Shown piece after piece: positions 47,839-59,215 of a stretch of DNA of 64,000 bases; the stretch's first letter is position 1; every line of letters begins with the position of its first letter. Under the pieces are notes generated by a model. It ran no database searches, was not told where the DNA came from, and saw only the letters and a program-made list of their open reading frames with translations. The position numbers and the translations under genes are program-made. The DNA is from Glandiceps talaboti (lineage: Eukaryota; Hemichordata; Enteropneusta; Spengelidae): positions 22,270,309-22,334,308 of the forward strand of contig NC_135563.1 of assembly GCF_964340395.1 (NCBI RefSeq). Reading direction: 5' to 3'.

Positions 47839-48020
47839 GATTGTCTATCTATCCATGCATCCATTCATATATCTAGATGTTAGATTGACTCCATCATCTG
47901 TCCATCCGTCCGTCCGTCCGTCCGTCCGTCCGTCCGTCCGTCCGTCCGTCCGTCCATCCATCCATCCATCCATCCATCCATCCATCCATCCATCCATCCA
48001 TCCATCCATCCATCTGTCTA
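47801..48020. repeat. Compound CTGT / CCGT / CCAT tetranucleotide array
   Basis: About ten CTGT units (47801-47840) are followed by mixed CTAT and CCAT units, then about 12 CCGT units (47905-47953), then about 16 CCAT units to 48012. Each block differs from the next by a single base in the unit. Frames across it ([10 protein letters not shown] and WMDGWMDG) are artefacts. Confidence 0.97.
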
Positions 48021-48470
48021 TCTTTTTATCTATCCACCCATATTCCACATTTATGTATCAGTCTGTCTGCTTATATACACCGAAGTAGAAGCTATACTTA
48101 AGTTTCAAAGCTGATTTCCGTATAAAGTATAATACCTTCCAACATTTGTAAATGTACAAAACATACTTACCAGTGACTATAAACCATCAATGTGTGTCAA
48201 TTGACCTAATGACCTTGCCAATTGCTTCATTTGAGTCTCAGTATTAGATAAATTATCTAGAAAGTGACGCAGGAAGAATTAGTGTAATGGTATGTCATCA
48301 TCAGTCATTTGATGGTTTTATCCACTGTATCAGCAAAGTTGTTTTGGTCTGTCTATAGACTATAGCTTAGTCTCACACCGTTAGCTCTTCTAGTCTCTTA
48401 ACTTTAGTCAGTATCTACATAGAATGTCAGATTTGATTTGATCTGAATATCTACTATAATGTACATGTAT

Positions 48471-48495
48471 ACACACACACACACACACACACACT
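48471..48495. repeat. Short AC dinucleotide tract
   Basis: Twelve AC units, uninterrupted, followed by a T-rich segment. Confidence 0.95.
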
Positions 48496-49940
48496 TTCAC
48501 TTCCAACACCTGCATTCATACCATTGAATTCCATTCACTGGAATTATGTGTGAAATCTCCCTCCTGTCAACCCCACTATACCTGTGTTTCCATCCATTCC
48601 TAACTTTGCCTTTTGTGTGTCAGAGGAGACAACGTTGCACAAATCTGATGTAAAGACAAATAAATGGATGTTTTGTCTGAGTTAAAACCATCTATTTTAA
48701 GATCTAGACTTCCTATTCAGCAGCTGCTGTTGCCAAAAAGTAGTTAATATTTTCCTGTACTCTATAGATTGATTGTATTAGTATATTGTGTAATGTGCCG
48801 AGTTAGGTGTAGTTCAGGTGATGCATACGAATATTGTGTACAGGGAAAAACAGAAAATACAGTGTCAGTGAGAAATCTTGAATTTCATCTGAATAATAAT
48901 TGCTGTTATTGCTATCATCACATAAACTGTAACTTACAGTATAAGGTTAATAGATAACATAACTTAAGGCAAACAGTGTCTCTAGTAAAAAGTACATTTT
49001 ATTCACTGTTGTGGTTATTGTCGATGTACGTTTTTAGATGTTTTCCACCCAGAGTTTTAGACTCAAGGTAAAGGTGTTCCCCCCTCCCCCTCTAAATTGT
49101 TAGACAAAGTAAAAAGGGGATTCCAAAGGATTGCGGCAAATAGATAAGGGTTGAATCTGTGGATAAGGAGTGCAGTCATCATACATAGTAGTGAACATGA
49201 CAGTAAAGGAAGCAAGTATGATGAGTAAAAGACATCCATTACAAGATATACCACACATCATTAAAGACAGTATAAGCAAAACTATCCAAGAAAGAATTTT
49301 AGAAAGAATAAAATTGACCAATTTTTGGATTGGATGATTTTCAAATAGTGTGACCCCCATTTTTTATCTAAAATCTGTTTCTGAACAGCACTCCTAGTGG
49401 CCAAACTTCACAATCCTCTCGTTTTCAGAGAACTGGAAAATCAGGCAATTTAACTTTAAGACCAAGGGAAACAATAGTTCCAGTAGTTTAATTTTAGTCA
49501 ATTTTCTTTTTCAAATCCACACTTCTCTAAAATGTTGTATAAATCTTCTGACTGGTGATCAGGAAAGTGAAATTAGTCATATAAGCACTAAAATACGATA
49601 CATGAATATTTTCCAACCGTAGTTTACTTCTGAAATATAAACTAGCAACACTACAAATGAGAAACTCAGAAATCTGTCTGCTGTAGTATTTAAAATATTG
49701 ATTAAAATGCAGAAAGGGAAACTCTCTGTTGCCAATATATAGGATTGAATATCACACAGACACCACATCTATTGTGATGCATGTAGAGTATCGATGTACA
49801 GAGACAGGCATCAATAGAATCAACAAAATAAGAAAGTGTTTTTCTTGAAGTGGCAAATTAATTCTTGTATTAAAATACATTGGATTCAGTAATATGTACG
49901 GAAAGACAGACTGGCATCAACACTATTACAAAGGTAGTCT

Positions 49941-49955
49941 GTTACCCATAGCAAC
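49941..49955. promoter_or_regulatory. RFX X-box-like site
   Basis: GTTACCCATAGCAAC matches both RFX half-sites (GTTACC and AGCAAC) exactly with a three-base spacer. This is one of the two best X-box matches in the window. No transcription start is evident nearby. Confidence 0.4.
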
Positions 49956-50020
49956 TACATATAGGTTCCAACTGAAAAGTTTTAGGTTGAAACTAACTGA
50001 CAACTGGGATTTCATCACAA

Positions 50021-50047
50021 CCCCCCCCCCCCTCCCCCCCCCCCCAA
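50021..50047 (+). repeat. Poly-C tract
   Basis: Two C runs of more than ten bases are separated by a single T. The complementary strand is G-quadruplex-prone. The run length is likely to be uncertain. Confidence 0.92.
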
Positions 50048-51575
50048 GTAAATTCATTGTTTATAAGTATACAGCATCACATCCCAAGCTGAGGAAATAT
50101 ACCAGTTGGTGTGAATATGATGAATACCACAGTGACTGTTGACTTTGTGTTATGTGTTAGGAAATGATACCATTAACATTGACACACTAAGAATTCCACA
50201 CCAAGATCAGGTGTAACTGGACGTGTTATCAAAAGTAACTGGACGTGTTATAAAACACATTGAAATACATTCCTATCAGAGGATCATACTTAGAAGTGTT
50301 AAAATTGACATTGAGTGTTAGTTTACCACACTAGAGTTGAAATGAGGCAAAGGGAACATTAAATAATCGTTGCTTTTGCAGTCAAATGCAAATGGATAGT
50401 AAATAACTAAATAGCCATTAGAATTCTACACCATATGTTGAAATGAGACCGGATTTGCCATGATCCGGTGGTTAGCTGTGAATAGCTTTTAAAGAAGACA
50501 ACTTGGCAAGGATAATTGCCTGGCTTGACTGAATGGGTGAATAAGGTACATCAGTGCATGGTGACACCTATGATGTACAGATCAGTTGTACCGTGATGCG
50601 TAGTATACTTGCTGTGTGTGTGTGTGTCTTCACACAATGCACTCTATTCACTGTAAGTTTAAAAAGAGTTGTCACTTTGACAAGTTGTAACATCCCCATC
50701 AATCAATAGCATTGGTAGATTTGCTTGGTCAGCAGTGCATAACATGACAAATATCACTTCCACAGCAGGCTGGTCTATATTTAGGGACAATCGCACAATG
50801 AGGGGGAGGGGGGTCTTGCGTCTGTGTGAATGCTGAACTTCATTTTCATACATCTAAAACCCGGAAGTTTAAAAAACTTTCACACCTCAAATGATAAAAA
50901 CTTCTGTATTTACTTTACTACTGATATGTTGATAGAAAAGTGATAAAATTGACTTCTAATGTGAGATACAGTGCTGGGTTTAGGGTTGTATTTTGATGTG
51001 TTTACCATCGTCTCAGTAAACAGGTTCATAAGGTTGGTACTTCATGTTTACCATAATGTTTTTATATTACATCAATCACAGTGGTGTAATTAACCACTGC
51101 AATTTTCATCATGTATATATAAACATGTGATGTCGCACTTGTGAATGTTCATTTAGGGGGAGAGAGGGGGTTTTGTCCTAAACGAACTATGTTCATTTGT
51201 TGAGCTTGTGTGTGATTGTCCCTAAGCGGATGGTGTTCTTATCATGTCAACCTTGTCGAAGACTAGCTAGCAAAATATGGCAATCAGTACAAGAAAAACC
51301 CAGTAGTCTGCACAACATGAGTACAAAAACTGCTTCAGAACAGATCTTTTACAGAATCCAATGAATAAACTCAAATTTAAAAAAAAAAGTACACTTATAC
51401 CATAAGTGTTTTACAAGTAATGTACACAATTCAGTTTAAAATTCCATACAGACAGATTTTAACTAAGTGAACAATATAATAGTGAAGTCATCCTTGTTTT
51501 TATACCCCGACATGATGATGTTCTCTGAAGTGAATATATCATAAGACTAGTAAGGCTTCATGACTCAAACCTGTC

Positions 51576-52095
51576 TTGTTTTGGCCATCCAGTTTTCTTT
51601 TTATGTTTATAGAGGCAATGTTCTACAGCTATCTGTAGAGTTAAACTTTGTTTTGGCCATCCAGTTTTCTTTTTATGTTTATAGAGGCAATGTTCTACAG
51701 CTATCTGTAGAGTTAAACTTTGTTTTGGCCATCCAGTTTTCTTTTTATGTTTATAGAGGCAATGTTCTACAGCTATCTGTAGAGTTAAACTTTGTTTTGG
51801 CCATCCAGTTTTCTTTTTATGTTTATAGAGGCAATGTTCTACAGCTATCTGTAGACTTAAACTTTGTTTTGGCCATCCAGTTTTCTTTTTATGTTTATAG
51901 AGGCAATGTTCTACAGCTATCTGTAGAGTTAAACTTTGTTTTGGCCATCCAGTTTTCTTTTTATGTTTATAGAGGCAATGTTCTACAGCTATCTGTAGAG
52001 TTCAACTTTGTTTTGGCCATCCAGTTTTCTTTTTATGTTTATAGAGGCAATGTTCTACAGCTATCTGTAGAGTTAAACTTTGTTTTGGCCATCCA
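51576..52095. repeat. 72-bp tandem array, about seven copies, open in one frame
   Basis: A unit starting TTGTTTTGGCCATCCAGTTT repeats every 72 bases with almost no variation; only a G-to-C change near 51854 and an A-to-C change near 52003 are seen among full copies. Since 72 is 24 codons, one plus-strand frame (51560-52105, 181 codons) stays open through the array. Both changes alter the residue (E to D and L to F), so there is no sign of purifying selection. The high identity marks recent amplification. I take it as a young minisatellite, not a gene. Confidence 0.97.
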
Positions 52096-52799
52096 ATATC
52101 AGTGACAATATCAGGTCTGTGGTTTTAAAACATGGATATTGTTAAAAATATAAAACAACTGTTCTCATTCTATAAACAATGATGTAAGACCTGTCTCCCT
52201 ATTTTTATTTTTCATAAAAATAACAGAATTATTCTGGCTGGCAAGATGTTTGATATGCTGCTGTGCTTAATTTAAAACAAGTCTAGAATAATAATTACTT
52301 ATTTCAATTTTGTTAGTTTATAATGTGTATGTGATACTGTTTATTGTCAAAATAGGTTCTGCTGAATAACTTCCAATTAATATTTCTTTGGTCATAAAGT
52401 TTCACTGTAATGCTCAAAGTCAAACATACTTATTTTTATTGTTATTGCTTGGTGTTATTTTTTGCCGATCACTTTCAAACAGCTGTTACTCAAATTTCCA
52501 ATAAATCATTATTGTAATGTGCACACCTTGGTAACCCTTTATCAAACCTGTTGGCTGAATTATTACCATAACACAGCAGGATTTCATAAGAACAAAGAAA
52601 AGTTTGTGTCATTTGTCAAAAATGAAATGGTCAATGTAAACCATATGGGAATAACACAATGTCCCACCAGCAATAAAAATATCGCTTTGTCATTGTAAGA
52701 AGAGAGGGAGGGAGAGCTAGAGTTATATCGGTGTTGGAGCACAGAGTTGGTGCATTGCGTTTTTGCTGGTAGTAGGGTTGAATAGCGACAACAACAGTC
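52096..52799. other. Anonymous sequence, possible 5' UTR at right end
   Basis: Frames at 52462-52698 (+) and 52584-52805 (-) overlap and neither is supported. From about 52695 a purine-rich GAAGAGAGGGAGGGAGAGCT segment and a GC-richer stretch lead up to the ATG at 52800. This would suit a promoter and 5' UTR, but no core-promoter element can be named. Confidence 0.4.
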
Positions 52800-52876
52800 A
52801 TGCATACTTCTGTGGGATCACAGGGTGGTGATCAAGCCATCGTTTTGAGGGGTAAATCCAAAAAGAAGAAAAAAAG
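52800..52876 (+). CDS. Candidate first coding exon, unknown gene
   Basis: An ATG at 52800 follows an in-frame TGA about 25 bases upstream and opens 25 codons plus two bases: MHTSVGSQGGDQAIVLRG followed by KSKKEEK. The frame then meets AAGTAAGT, a good 5' splice donor with GT at 52877. The end of the exon is lysine- and glutamate-rich, as in disordered basic N-termini. GC content is higher than in the flanks. The exon ends in phase 2, so it cannot splice to the same acceptor phase as the 14058 exon. The start context (AGTCATGC) is only fair. No family is recognised. Confidence 0.35.
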
Positions 52877-53380
52877 TAAGTTTTAATCCTTAACAGTATT
52901 ATAGTATAATAATAATTCATGTATTATGACAATTTTATACAATTCAGAACTACCAATACCGGATAACCAGGTGTTCAATATAACATGAACATTGACAAAA
53001 TGGAGTCTGGACCTATTTTTATGTCTTATATTGTAAAAATAGAACTAAATAATGGCATTAGAGACTGTTAATATTTGACAGAATGACTGATGACCATATG
53101 TTCTGGTTGTGGTCTTTATACCTTGACTTTTAGAGGCAAGTTTAATACTGTCCCAGTGAGATGTTTATATATTTACTCACTATATATTGATACATTTTTT
53201 GTATACTTATACGTCTCGTTATTTTAATCCCTAGTGCATGAACTATTTACATAATATTCTGTAGTCATGCATTTATGTACAAGATAACATGATGGTGAAT
53301 ATAAAACAAATATTTGTTAATTCTGTTTTTCTACATGTTAGGACTGCCGTATTTAATTCTGTGTTTCTCATAGTTTCTCA

Positions 53381-53418
53381 TCGGTCGGTTGTTCGGTCGG
53401 TCGGTCGGTCGGTCGGTC
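53381..53418. repeat. GGTC tetranucleotide tract
   Basis: About eight GGTC units with one GGTTGTTC interruption near the left end. Confidence 0.95.
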
Positions 53419-53489
53419 AAAAATAAAAAGTAAGGTGTAATGTGTACGTGATAATAATACTTTCAATTCGTACTCATACTGTAACATTC

Positions 53490-53700
53490 TGAATGACTTA
53501 GAAATGACAAATAAAGTCAGAAGGAAATTTTGATCCATTTGTCCCGAAATTCAGCAGTATTAATAACAATAATTTTGTGCTCAGCACCTGTAGAGTCGCC
53601 ATCTTAAAATCCTGCCATAGAGAGCATTCATTTTTGTATTATTTCACCAGATTGAAGAAAGACAGGGTGAGTTAGGTCATGAGACACAGAGAATTAGGTA
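53490..53700 (+). repeat. Dispersed repeat, partner of 22670-22900
   Basis: GAAATGACAAATAAAGTCAG, AAGGAAATTTTGATCCATT, CCGAAATTCAGCAGTATTAA and a later GGTCATGAGACACAGAGAA match in order the phrases GAAATGATAGTTGAAGTCAG, AAGGAAACTGTGATCCATT, CCAAATTTCAGCGATAAATG and GGTTATGAGAAATACAAAA of the other site. This is a weak, old repeat of unknown class. Confidence 0.45.
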
Positions 53701-55294
53701 AGGTCACACGTATGTGTATAAAACCTTTAAAAAACATCAATATTACAACATTTTTGTAACTATCATTACATGAATTATGTTTTCTCCAACGCATCTAACA
53801 TCAGTCAGACACCGCGTGCCTGCTTTAATTTGCAATTCACAGAGTACTTTTAAAATAGAATCTTGATAAATTATGCGGACCATATATAGAGTTAATATTT
53901 CCAGGGTTAAATTTTGACATTTACATACATAAACATGTAACATTGAAATACCATTTCAGTCTTGCATGGAAATATTTAAAGGCTTATTATTCAATGCTCA
54001 ATTCACATTTAGTGTTATTATTCGCAGAGCCACTATAGGATCATTCATTTCATGTAAATTTTATTCATAATTCAAACTGGATCGTTTAAACTCAGAGACA
54101 TCATCAAACAAATTATAACCACCACTGTGACAATTTTTTGGCTGCATATAGACCACCCCAATGTTATCTCCCACCAACTTTTTGTGTGTTAGCAAAATAA
54201 CTATTATTCTGGTTAGCTAGAATGGTCAAAATGTGACCCACAGATAGTTCTTATTTACTGTATACGAGGCACACTTTCCTTGTTTGTTCTAGTTTGCACA
54301 CATTATTATGTTGCAGTCTCCTGGATTGCACAATGTATGACAGTCTTAGATAATTGTCATCATGAGTTCAATATAATACCCATCCATCCAATTTAGAATC
54401 ATTTTGTTCTGTGTGGATTATTGGAATATTTTACTTGGTTTTGGCACTATGTCAACAGATAGGATTCAAGTAACTAATTATCAAGATTTAATTCCTCTGT
54501 GTGTTGTGTCTGTCATTGTAGTGTGACCTTGGTCAGTGACTCCTGATATTGCGTCCAATTTGAATTACTTTAAAAATGAATGAGTGTAACCAACTAAACA
54601 TGGTTCTGCATACATTCACCTTTTTAGTGAACATTTACCTTGTTGTCATATAGGGTCTCATGGTTAATAATTTTATTGGAGATTCATTTTAACACAGGTT
54701 ACCAAATTGATAAAAACTTATGCAAGACATCATTATAAGCAAGGAGAAATGAATAAAATATTTTTGGAAGATTTATCTCATAGGATTGAAAATTTTGACA
54801 CTTTTTGGATTCACAGGTAGATGTGCATTTAATTAAACCATAGAGAGGGGGGGGGGGAAGGTTGTCTATGGATGTTACCTACTTGACAAAGAAAGTTACT
54901 ATCACTTTACAAGGCATGGTGATGAAATCATTTACCCTAACAATTGAAAGTATTAAACAGTACAACAATAAAAGTGAACGTCTTTTATAACAGAATTATT
55001 TACTTGGCAGGCATTTACATCACATTCTCTACTTTAGATTCATTGTCTAAAGCCATGCATTGTTCAATACACAATAGGATGATAGAATTTGAACAAAAGA
55101 TCAAACACAATGTTTTACGATAGATTTGTTTTTCAAAACTGTTGTAATTATGTCCCTGTTTTATCTACCATTCTAGGTAGTATTGTAATAGCCAATTTCT
55201 GTCTGATATTTTATAGTGACATTAACCCTTGCTGTATATCTACCCCCATTCTGTATAGTCTACAGCTGGTAGCCATCAATCTGTTTTATTCCAT

Positions 55295-55364
55295 GGTGGA
55301 GTTAGGTAGAGATAGGTGGAGTTAGGTAGAGATAGGTGGAGTTAGGTGGAGTTAGGTGGAGTTA
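55295..55364. repeat. GGTGGAGTTA / GGTAGAGATA 10-bp array
   Basis: Seven 10-base units stand in series, alternating GGTGGAGTTA and GGTAGAGATA before ending in three GGTGGAGTTA copies. The alternation suggests a 20-base unit was duplicated after the two 10-base forms had diverged. Confidence 0.95.
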
Positions 55365-57655
55365 CAAAGTATTGTAGACAATAAAAGTAGAGGGTTCTTT
55401 TTGCCAATCTGTTATCACCATGGCAACAGGAAAAGCACAAACCTGGTAAATTTCAAGCCATTGTATTTTTGGTATAATTTATGAATGTAAAGGTGAAAGA
55501 AATCTTTAGGAGCTGAATCAATTTTGCTTTGCTTTTTATCAAAGACTCTAAGTTTATAGTGTAGAATATATTTGATAATACTGGACATAGAAGGTTACTA
55601 TGCATGTAATCTGTTTATTTAAGATACAAAAGATTTCTATCAAAATTAAAATGAAATAAAATGAAGATTTCAGTACCTTGTTGGTGTAAAACAAGTTGGT
55701 AACTTTGACCCAAATCACTTGACTTGGCTGTCATATGTGTTTTTATTTCACCTTTCTTTATAGTAAGTTAATAAATCGCAATACTGTCTAATTGTATTAA
55801 CTTTCTAGGACTTACAGACTAGTTACAGAGTTACAAACAACAACATATTGGCATTAAGGCTCGTTCGTGATCCAGAGTGATTTTGTCACTTGCCACATAG
55901 AGCTATTATTCAAGTGGTTACCAGTTATTGAGTTCACCATACATATACATATAGGTTACCTAATGTCAAGCCTCTAGTCTAAACTGACTGACAGCAATGA
56001 AAAGTACTATTAGCCACTGAATACTATACACAGAAACGACAACAATTAATCCTACCATGTCAAAGTTTAGTGTATTATTTCAATATATCACTATTGTAAT
56101 GGGTACTATGGCAACCAGAACTATGGTACACAGTATCCATAACAACAGATATATAGTAACCATACCTACCTGTATACCATGAACATGGCTGCTACTTTAT
56201 ATGTTATGGTTCCCATGGCAATGAGATTCTAATATCAATGCTGATGAAGTACTTTGGCCTATCAATCTACACAACAACATATAGAGATTAAAAAAGTGCA
56301 TAATAAGAAATGAATGATACAGTCTCGATCAATAAATGCAATCTGACGTTTCAAATCAATATTCTTTATCATGGGATAACAAGGCACGACAAAGAGTAGG
56401 TCACCACCTGACTATATTACGAGCTAAATGTTATGGAAACAATTTTAAGTATATATACCTAGGATATACAATAATATTTTATACATGATAAAATAATAAT
56501 ATTTTATACATGATAAAATGCTGGCTAATAATCCTGTTAAAAATTATATAAAATTATAAATATATATATTTAGCATATAGAGATTGTTGCCATGTTAAGG
56601 CTATTTTACTTAGGGGAGTCTCTAAAGGTTGCTTGAATCTAATTTTAATCCAAACCTGACTAAATGAATTGAAGTTAATTATCTATGTATTAATGTAATA
56701 ACAGAAAATTTGATATATTTGAAGTGTGCTGCCTTTATAAACCTAAAGGTTCACTCCAGGGTCAATGTTTCTCTAAGCTATGTTAGTCTTCTGTATATTA
56801 TGTACCTGCATTTGTGCAAACTATTACTGCATGGTGATTTAACTTGAACATGATAAAGTACCAAGTAATATTTAATTTTACCAGCTTTATTGTCTTTAAA
56901 TATCAATAATTAGTGTTCATTAACTATGTGTAAATAATAAATGAATGTAAGATGAATGTTGGCCGCCTCCTTTACATGATATTGACAAGTTGACATGTGA
57001 ATATTGATAGCTATATATCCCTCAAGGCAGACCAAGAAGGTCACATTTGTTAATGAAAAAAGCATCACAATGTAATAGGATTTAACAACTTGAAAATTGA
57101 AAATTGACCAAAAAGCAAACTTTTGGCAGCTTTAAGTATATAATGCAATTACTGATGAGCTGAATGACATGTTATCGTTACCAAGAGCTTTTTTATCATA
57201 TTGAGTTATTTTTGTAGGTAGTTTAATTCACTTCCTTTGTGGTGACTGAATTGTCACATATCTTGCTTCCATCTATAGTATGTAAAATAATGACTGGATG
57301 ACAAAAACTGTTACAGCATTCTGTTTACAAAATTGATTCACTTTGAGGCCATAAAGATGGGGAAAATTAATAACAATTAACATTCAATGATACAATTGGG
57401 AAACAAATACAGTCTGATTAAAACTGATCATAAAGAAGACTCAATTTGCTTTATTTACGATATTTGATATCTACTCTACTTGTCTTTTACGGTTTTTTTT
57501 TTGGTTTTTTTGAGTGATTTATCCCTTCTTGGGAAGAAAAGTGGTTTCTCAGTGATTCAGCAGATCTCCTTATCCTGTCTTAGTACTATATGTACTGATA
57601 TTATGTTGATAAATGTTATAATGTTGAAATGAACCACCATAGCTTTGTCATATTG

Positions 57656-57669
57656 GTTGCTATAGCAAC
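57656..57669. promoter_or_regulatory. Perfect palindromic RFX X-box
   Basis: GTTGCTATAGCAAC is a perfect 14-base palindrome that fits the RFX site layout of two GTTGCY half-sites with a two-base spacer. It is the cleanest such site in the window. A further partial site, ATTGTCATGGTAAC, lies at 58567-58580. Confidence 0.45.
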
Positions 57670-58033
57670 ACGATGACAATATTAGATACCAGTAGATGTA
57701 TGAATTCCTCAACATATCGAAAACCTGGCAAATAATAATGCTATCTTTATGAGAATTAATAGACTATAATATTTGAAAGTATTTTGGAGGATTTAACATG
57801 TTTTTTGTGTGAAATTTTGTATAAGTTTGGTTAATTTGATCATGACACTGAGTTAGTTTGTTTTTATAGCTTCTAAAGGTATAGCAGAAAGTAATTTATC
57901 AAACTTTTACCATTTTGAATGTTGCAACAAATTTTCACAGACTAAAATATGATGGATGTAGACAAAAAAGAAGAGTGAAATATGTTGAGAGTTTCACTGT
58001 TGATGCATTACATTGCTCCTGTAGCCATCTGTA

Positions 58034-58242
58034 TTAACCCTTTCAGGACTAGAAACTTTCCCGCCAAAATTTTTGAACAAAAATTCTTGTTTCTTGTTTT
58101 TTGGAAAAAAATCTACTTTATTTTAGACCAGAATTCAAGAAATATTACTTCCCAATGAAGTAATATTCTTAAATTTTAGAAAATGTTCTTACAATCAAGT
58201 TTCTATTTATTCAAATGTCGTCTCTAGGAATGAAAGGGTTAA
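58034..58242. mobile_element. piggyBac-type MITE with TTAA target duplication
   Basis: TTAA flanks both ends. The terminal repeats read CCCTTTCAGGACTAGAAAC on the left and, on the other strand, CCCTTTCATTCCTAGAGAC on the right. piggyBac transposons insert at TTAA, duplicate it, and have ends that begin with CCC. The 201-base interior lacks any coding frame and carries a further hairpin, ATATTACTTC pairing with GAAGTAATAT. Length, ends and target site together identify a non-autonomous piggyBac-like element. The transposase source is not in the window. Confidence 0.82.
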
Positions 58243-58929
58243 GCCAGGGTCATCACAACATTGACAAAATTGTGTCCATTTGATGCTTATTTAAACAATA
58301 AATTTAACTAAGCACTAAAAGGCAACTAGCCATAAAACCATTCTACAACAGACTTACATGATACCGACTCATAAAAGATCAATTTTTTGAAGGTCTTGGC
58401 ACAGTACCTTAATTGTTTAAGTGGACATTTTGTTTTTATGATGTGTTGCTACACTTGTCAGAATTGAAGTGATATTCCCCAACTGACTAGTTTACAAGAT
58501 TCACTTAATGTAGCCGAGTGTAGTTGCCCATGAACCCATTAGAGAGTGGCCTTGATTTCAAATCAGATTGTCATGGTAACCTGACATACACATTTGTACT
58601 ATCATCATAGATCACAAACAAGTGTTGTTGTTCAATATCACAACTAATGGAAGACCTACTTCATCTTACATGCTCTGAAAAAGATGGATATCTGGTACAG
58701 AAACTGAGAAAGCCCATAAAACTTGTCAAAGCTGACAGCTCATTTTACAAGCTAACCTTGTAACTTGGTGCTGAACTGCAAATTTGTCAATATTGATGAA
58801 AAACAAGTTTTCTGTAACCTAATTACTCAGAAGTTTTTTTTCAGTTTATCATAATTTCTTTTTACGAAATCTTATTTTTGCATTCTGAGGTGGATAATAT
58901 TGCTCATACCACACACAAGCCAGGTTGAA
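58243..58929. other. Anonymous AT-rich sequence
   Basis: Nothing beyond an X-box-like ATTGTCATGGTAAC at 58567-58580 can be supported here. Confidence 0.55.
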
Positions 58930-59215
58930 CACATTCAAACAAAAATATGTTTTTTTATACCCTGGTCATTCTACATCATGAGAATTAACTCATATCTATG
59001 TCATTGGTACTGTGGTGCTCAAAATATGAGTCAAAATGTTCAATTTTTCAAAAACGTATAATTATATTATTCCCCAATATTTTTCTTTCTTCAGCATGAA
59101 TACTCATGACCTAACGGTTTTGTAACTATGAGTTGAGTGTATCAACTAATAGTGACAAAGCCCCTTAGGTCACTTGTTTTTTTTCTTGGGCTGAATTAAG
59201 AAAAATATTCAAAGC
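58930..59215 (+). mobile_element. Hairpin dispersed element, copy 3
   Basis: AATATGAGTCAAAATGTTCAA, ACGTATAATTATATTATTCC and CCCAATATTTTTCTTTCTTC match copy 1 in order. The core GACCTAACGGTTTTGTAACT pairs with AGTGACAAAGCCCCTTAGGT, and AGAAAAATATT closes the hairpin. The outer TATACCCTGGTCATTCTACA segment is shared with copy 2. The right arm is shorter than in copy 1. Confidence 0.68.

Larger units (their letters stand above)
48021..51575. other. Anonymous sequence with short homopolymer and dinucleotide tracts
   Basis: No gene is supported. Short tracts include AC repeats at 48471-48495, a C-rich segment at 49079-49091, poly-C at 50021-50047 and TG repeats near 50611-50626. Minus-strand frames at 49100-49360 and 49577-49768 are hydrophobic and AT-driven. 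An X-box-like site lies at 49941-49955. Confidence 0.5.
52877..58033. other. Anonymous AT-rich sequence
   Basis: If the exon at 52800 is real, this is its first intron. It holds a GGTC tract, a GGTGGAGTTA array, a short dispersed-repeat copy (53490-53700) and X-box-like motifs including a perfect one at 57656. GATAAAATAATAATATTTTA is duplicated near 56490. A minus-strand frame at 53743-53943 and a plus-strand one at 55089-55325 are hydrophobic, AT-driven and unsupported. A G-run lies at 54847-54858. Confidence 0.5.
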
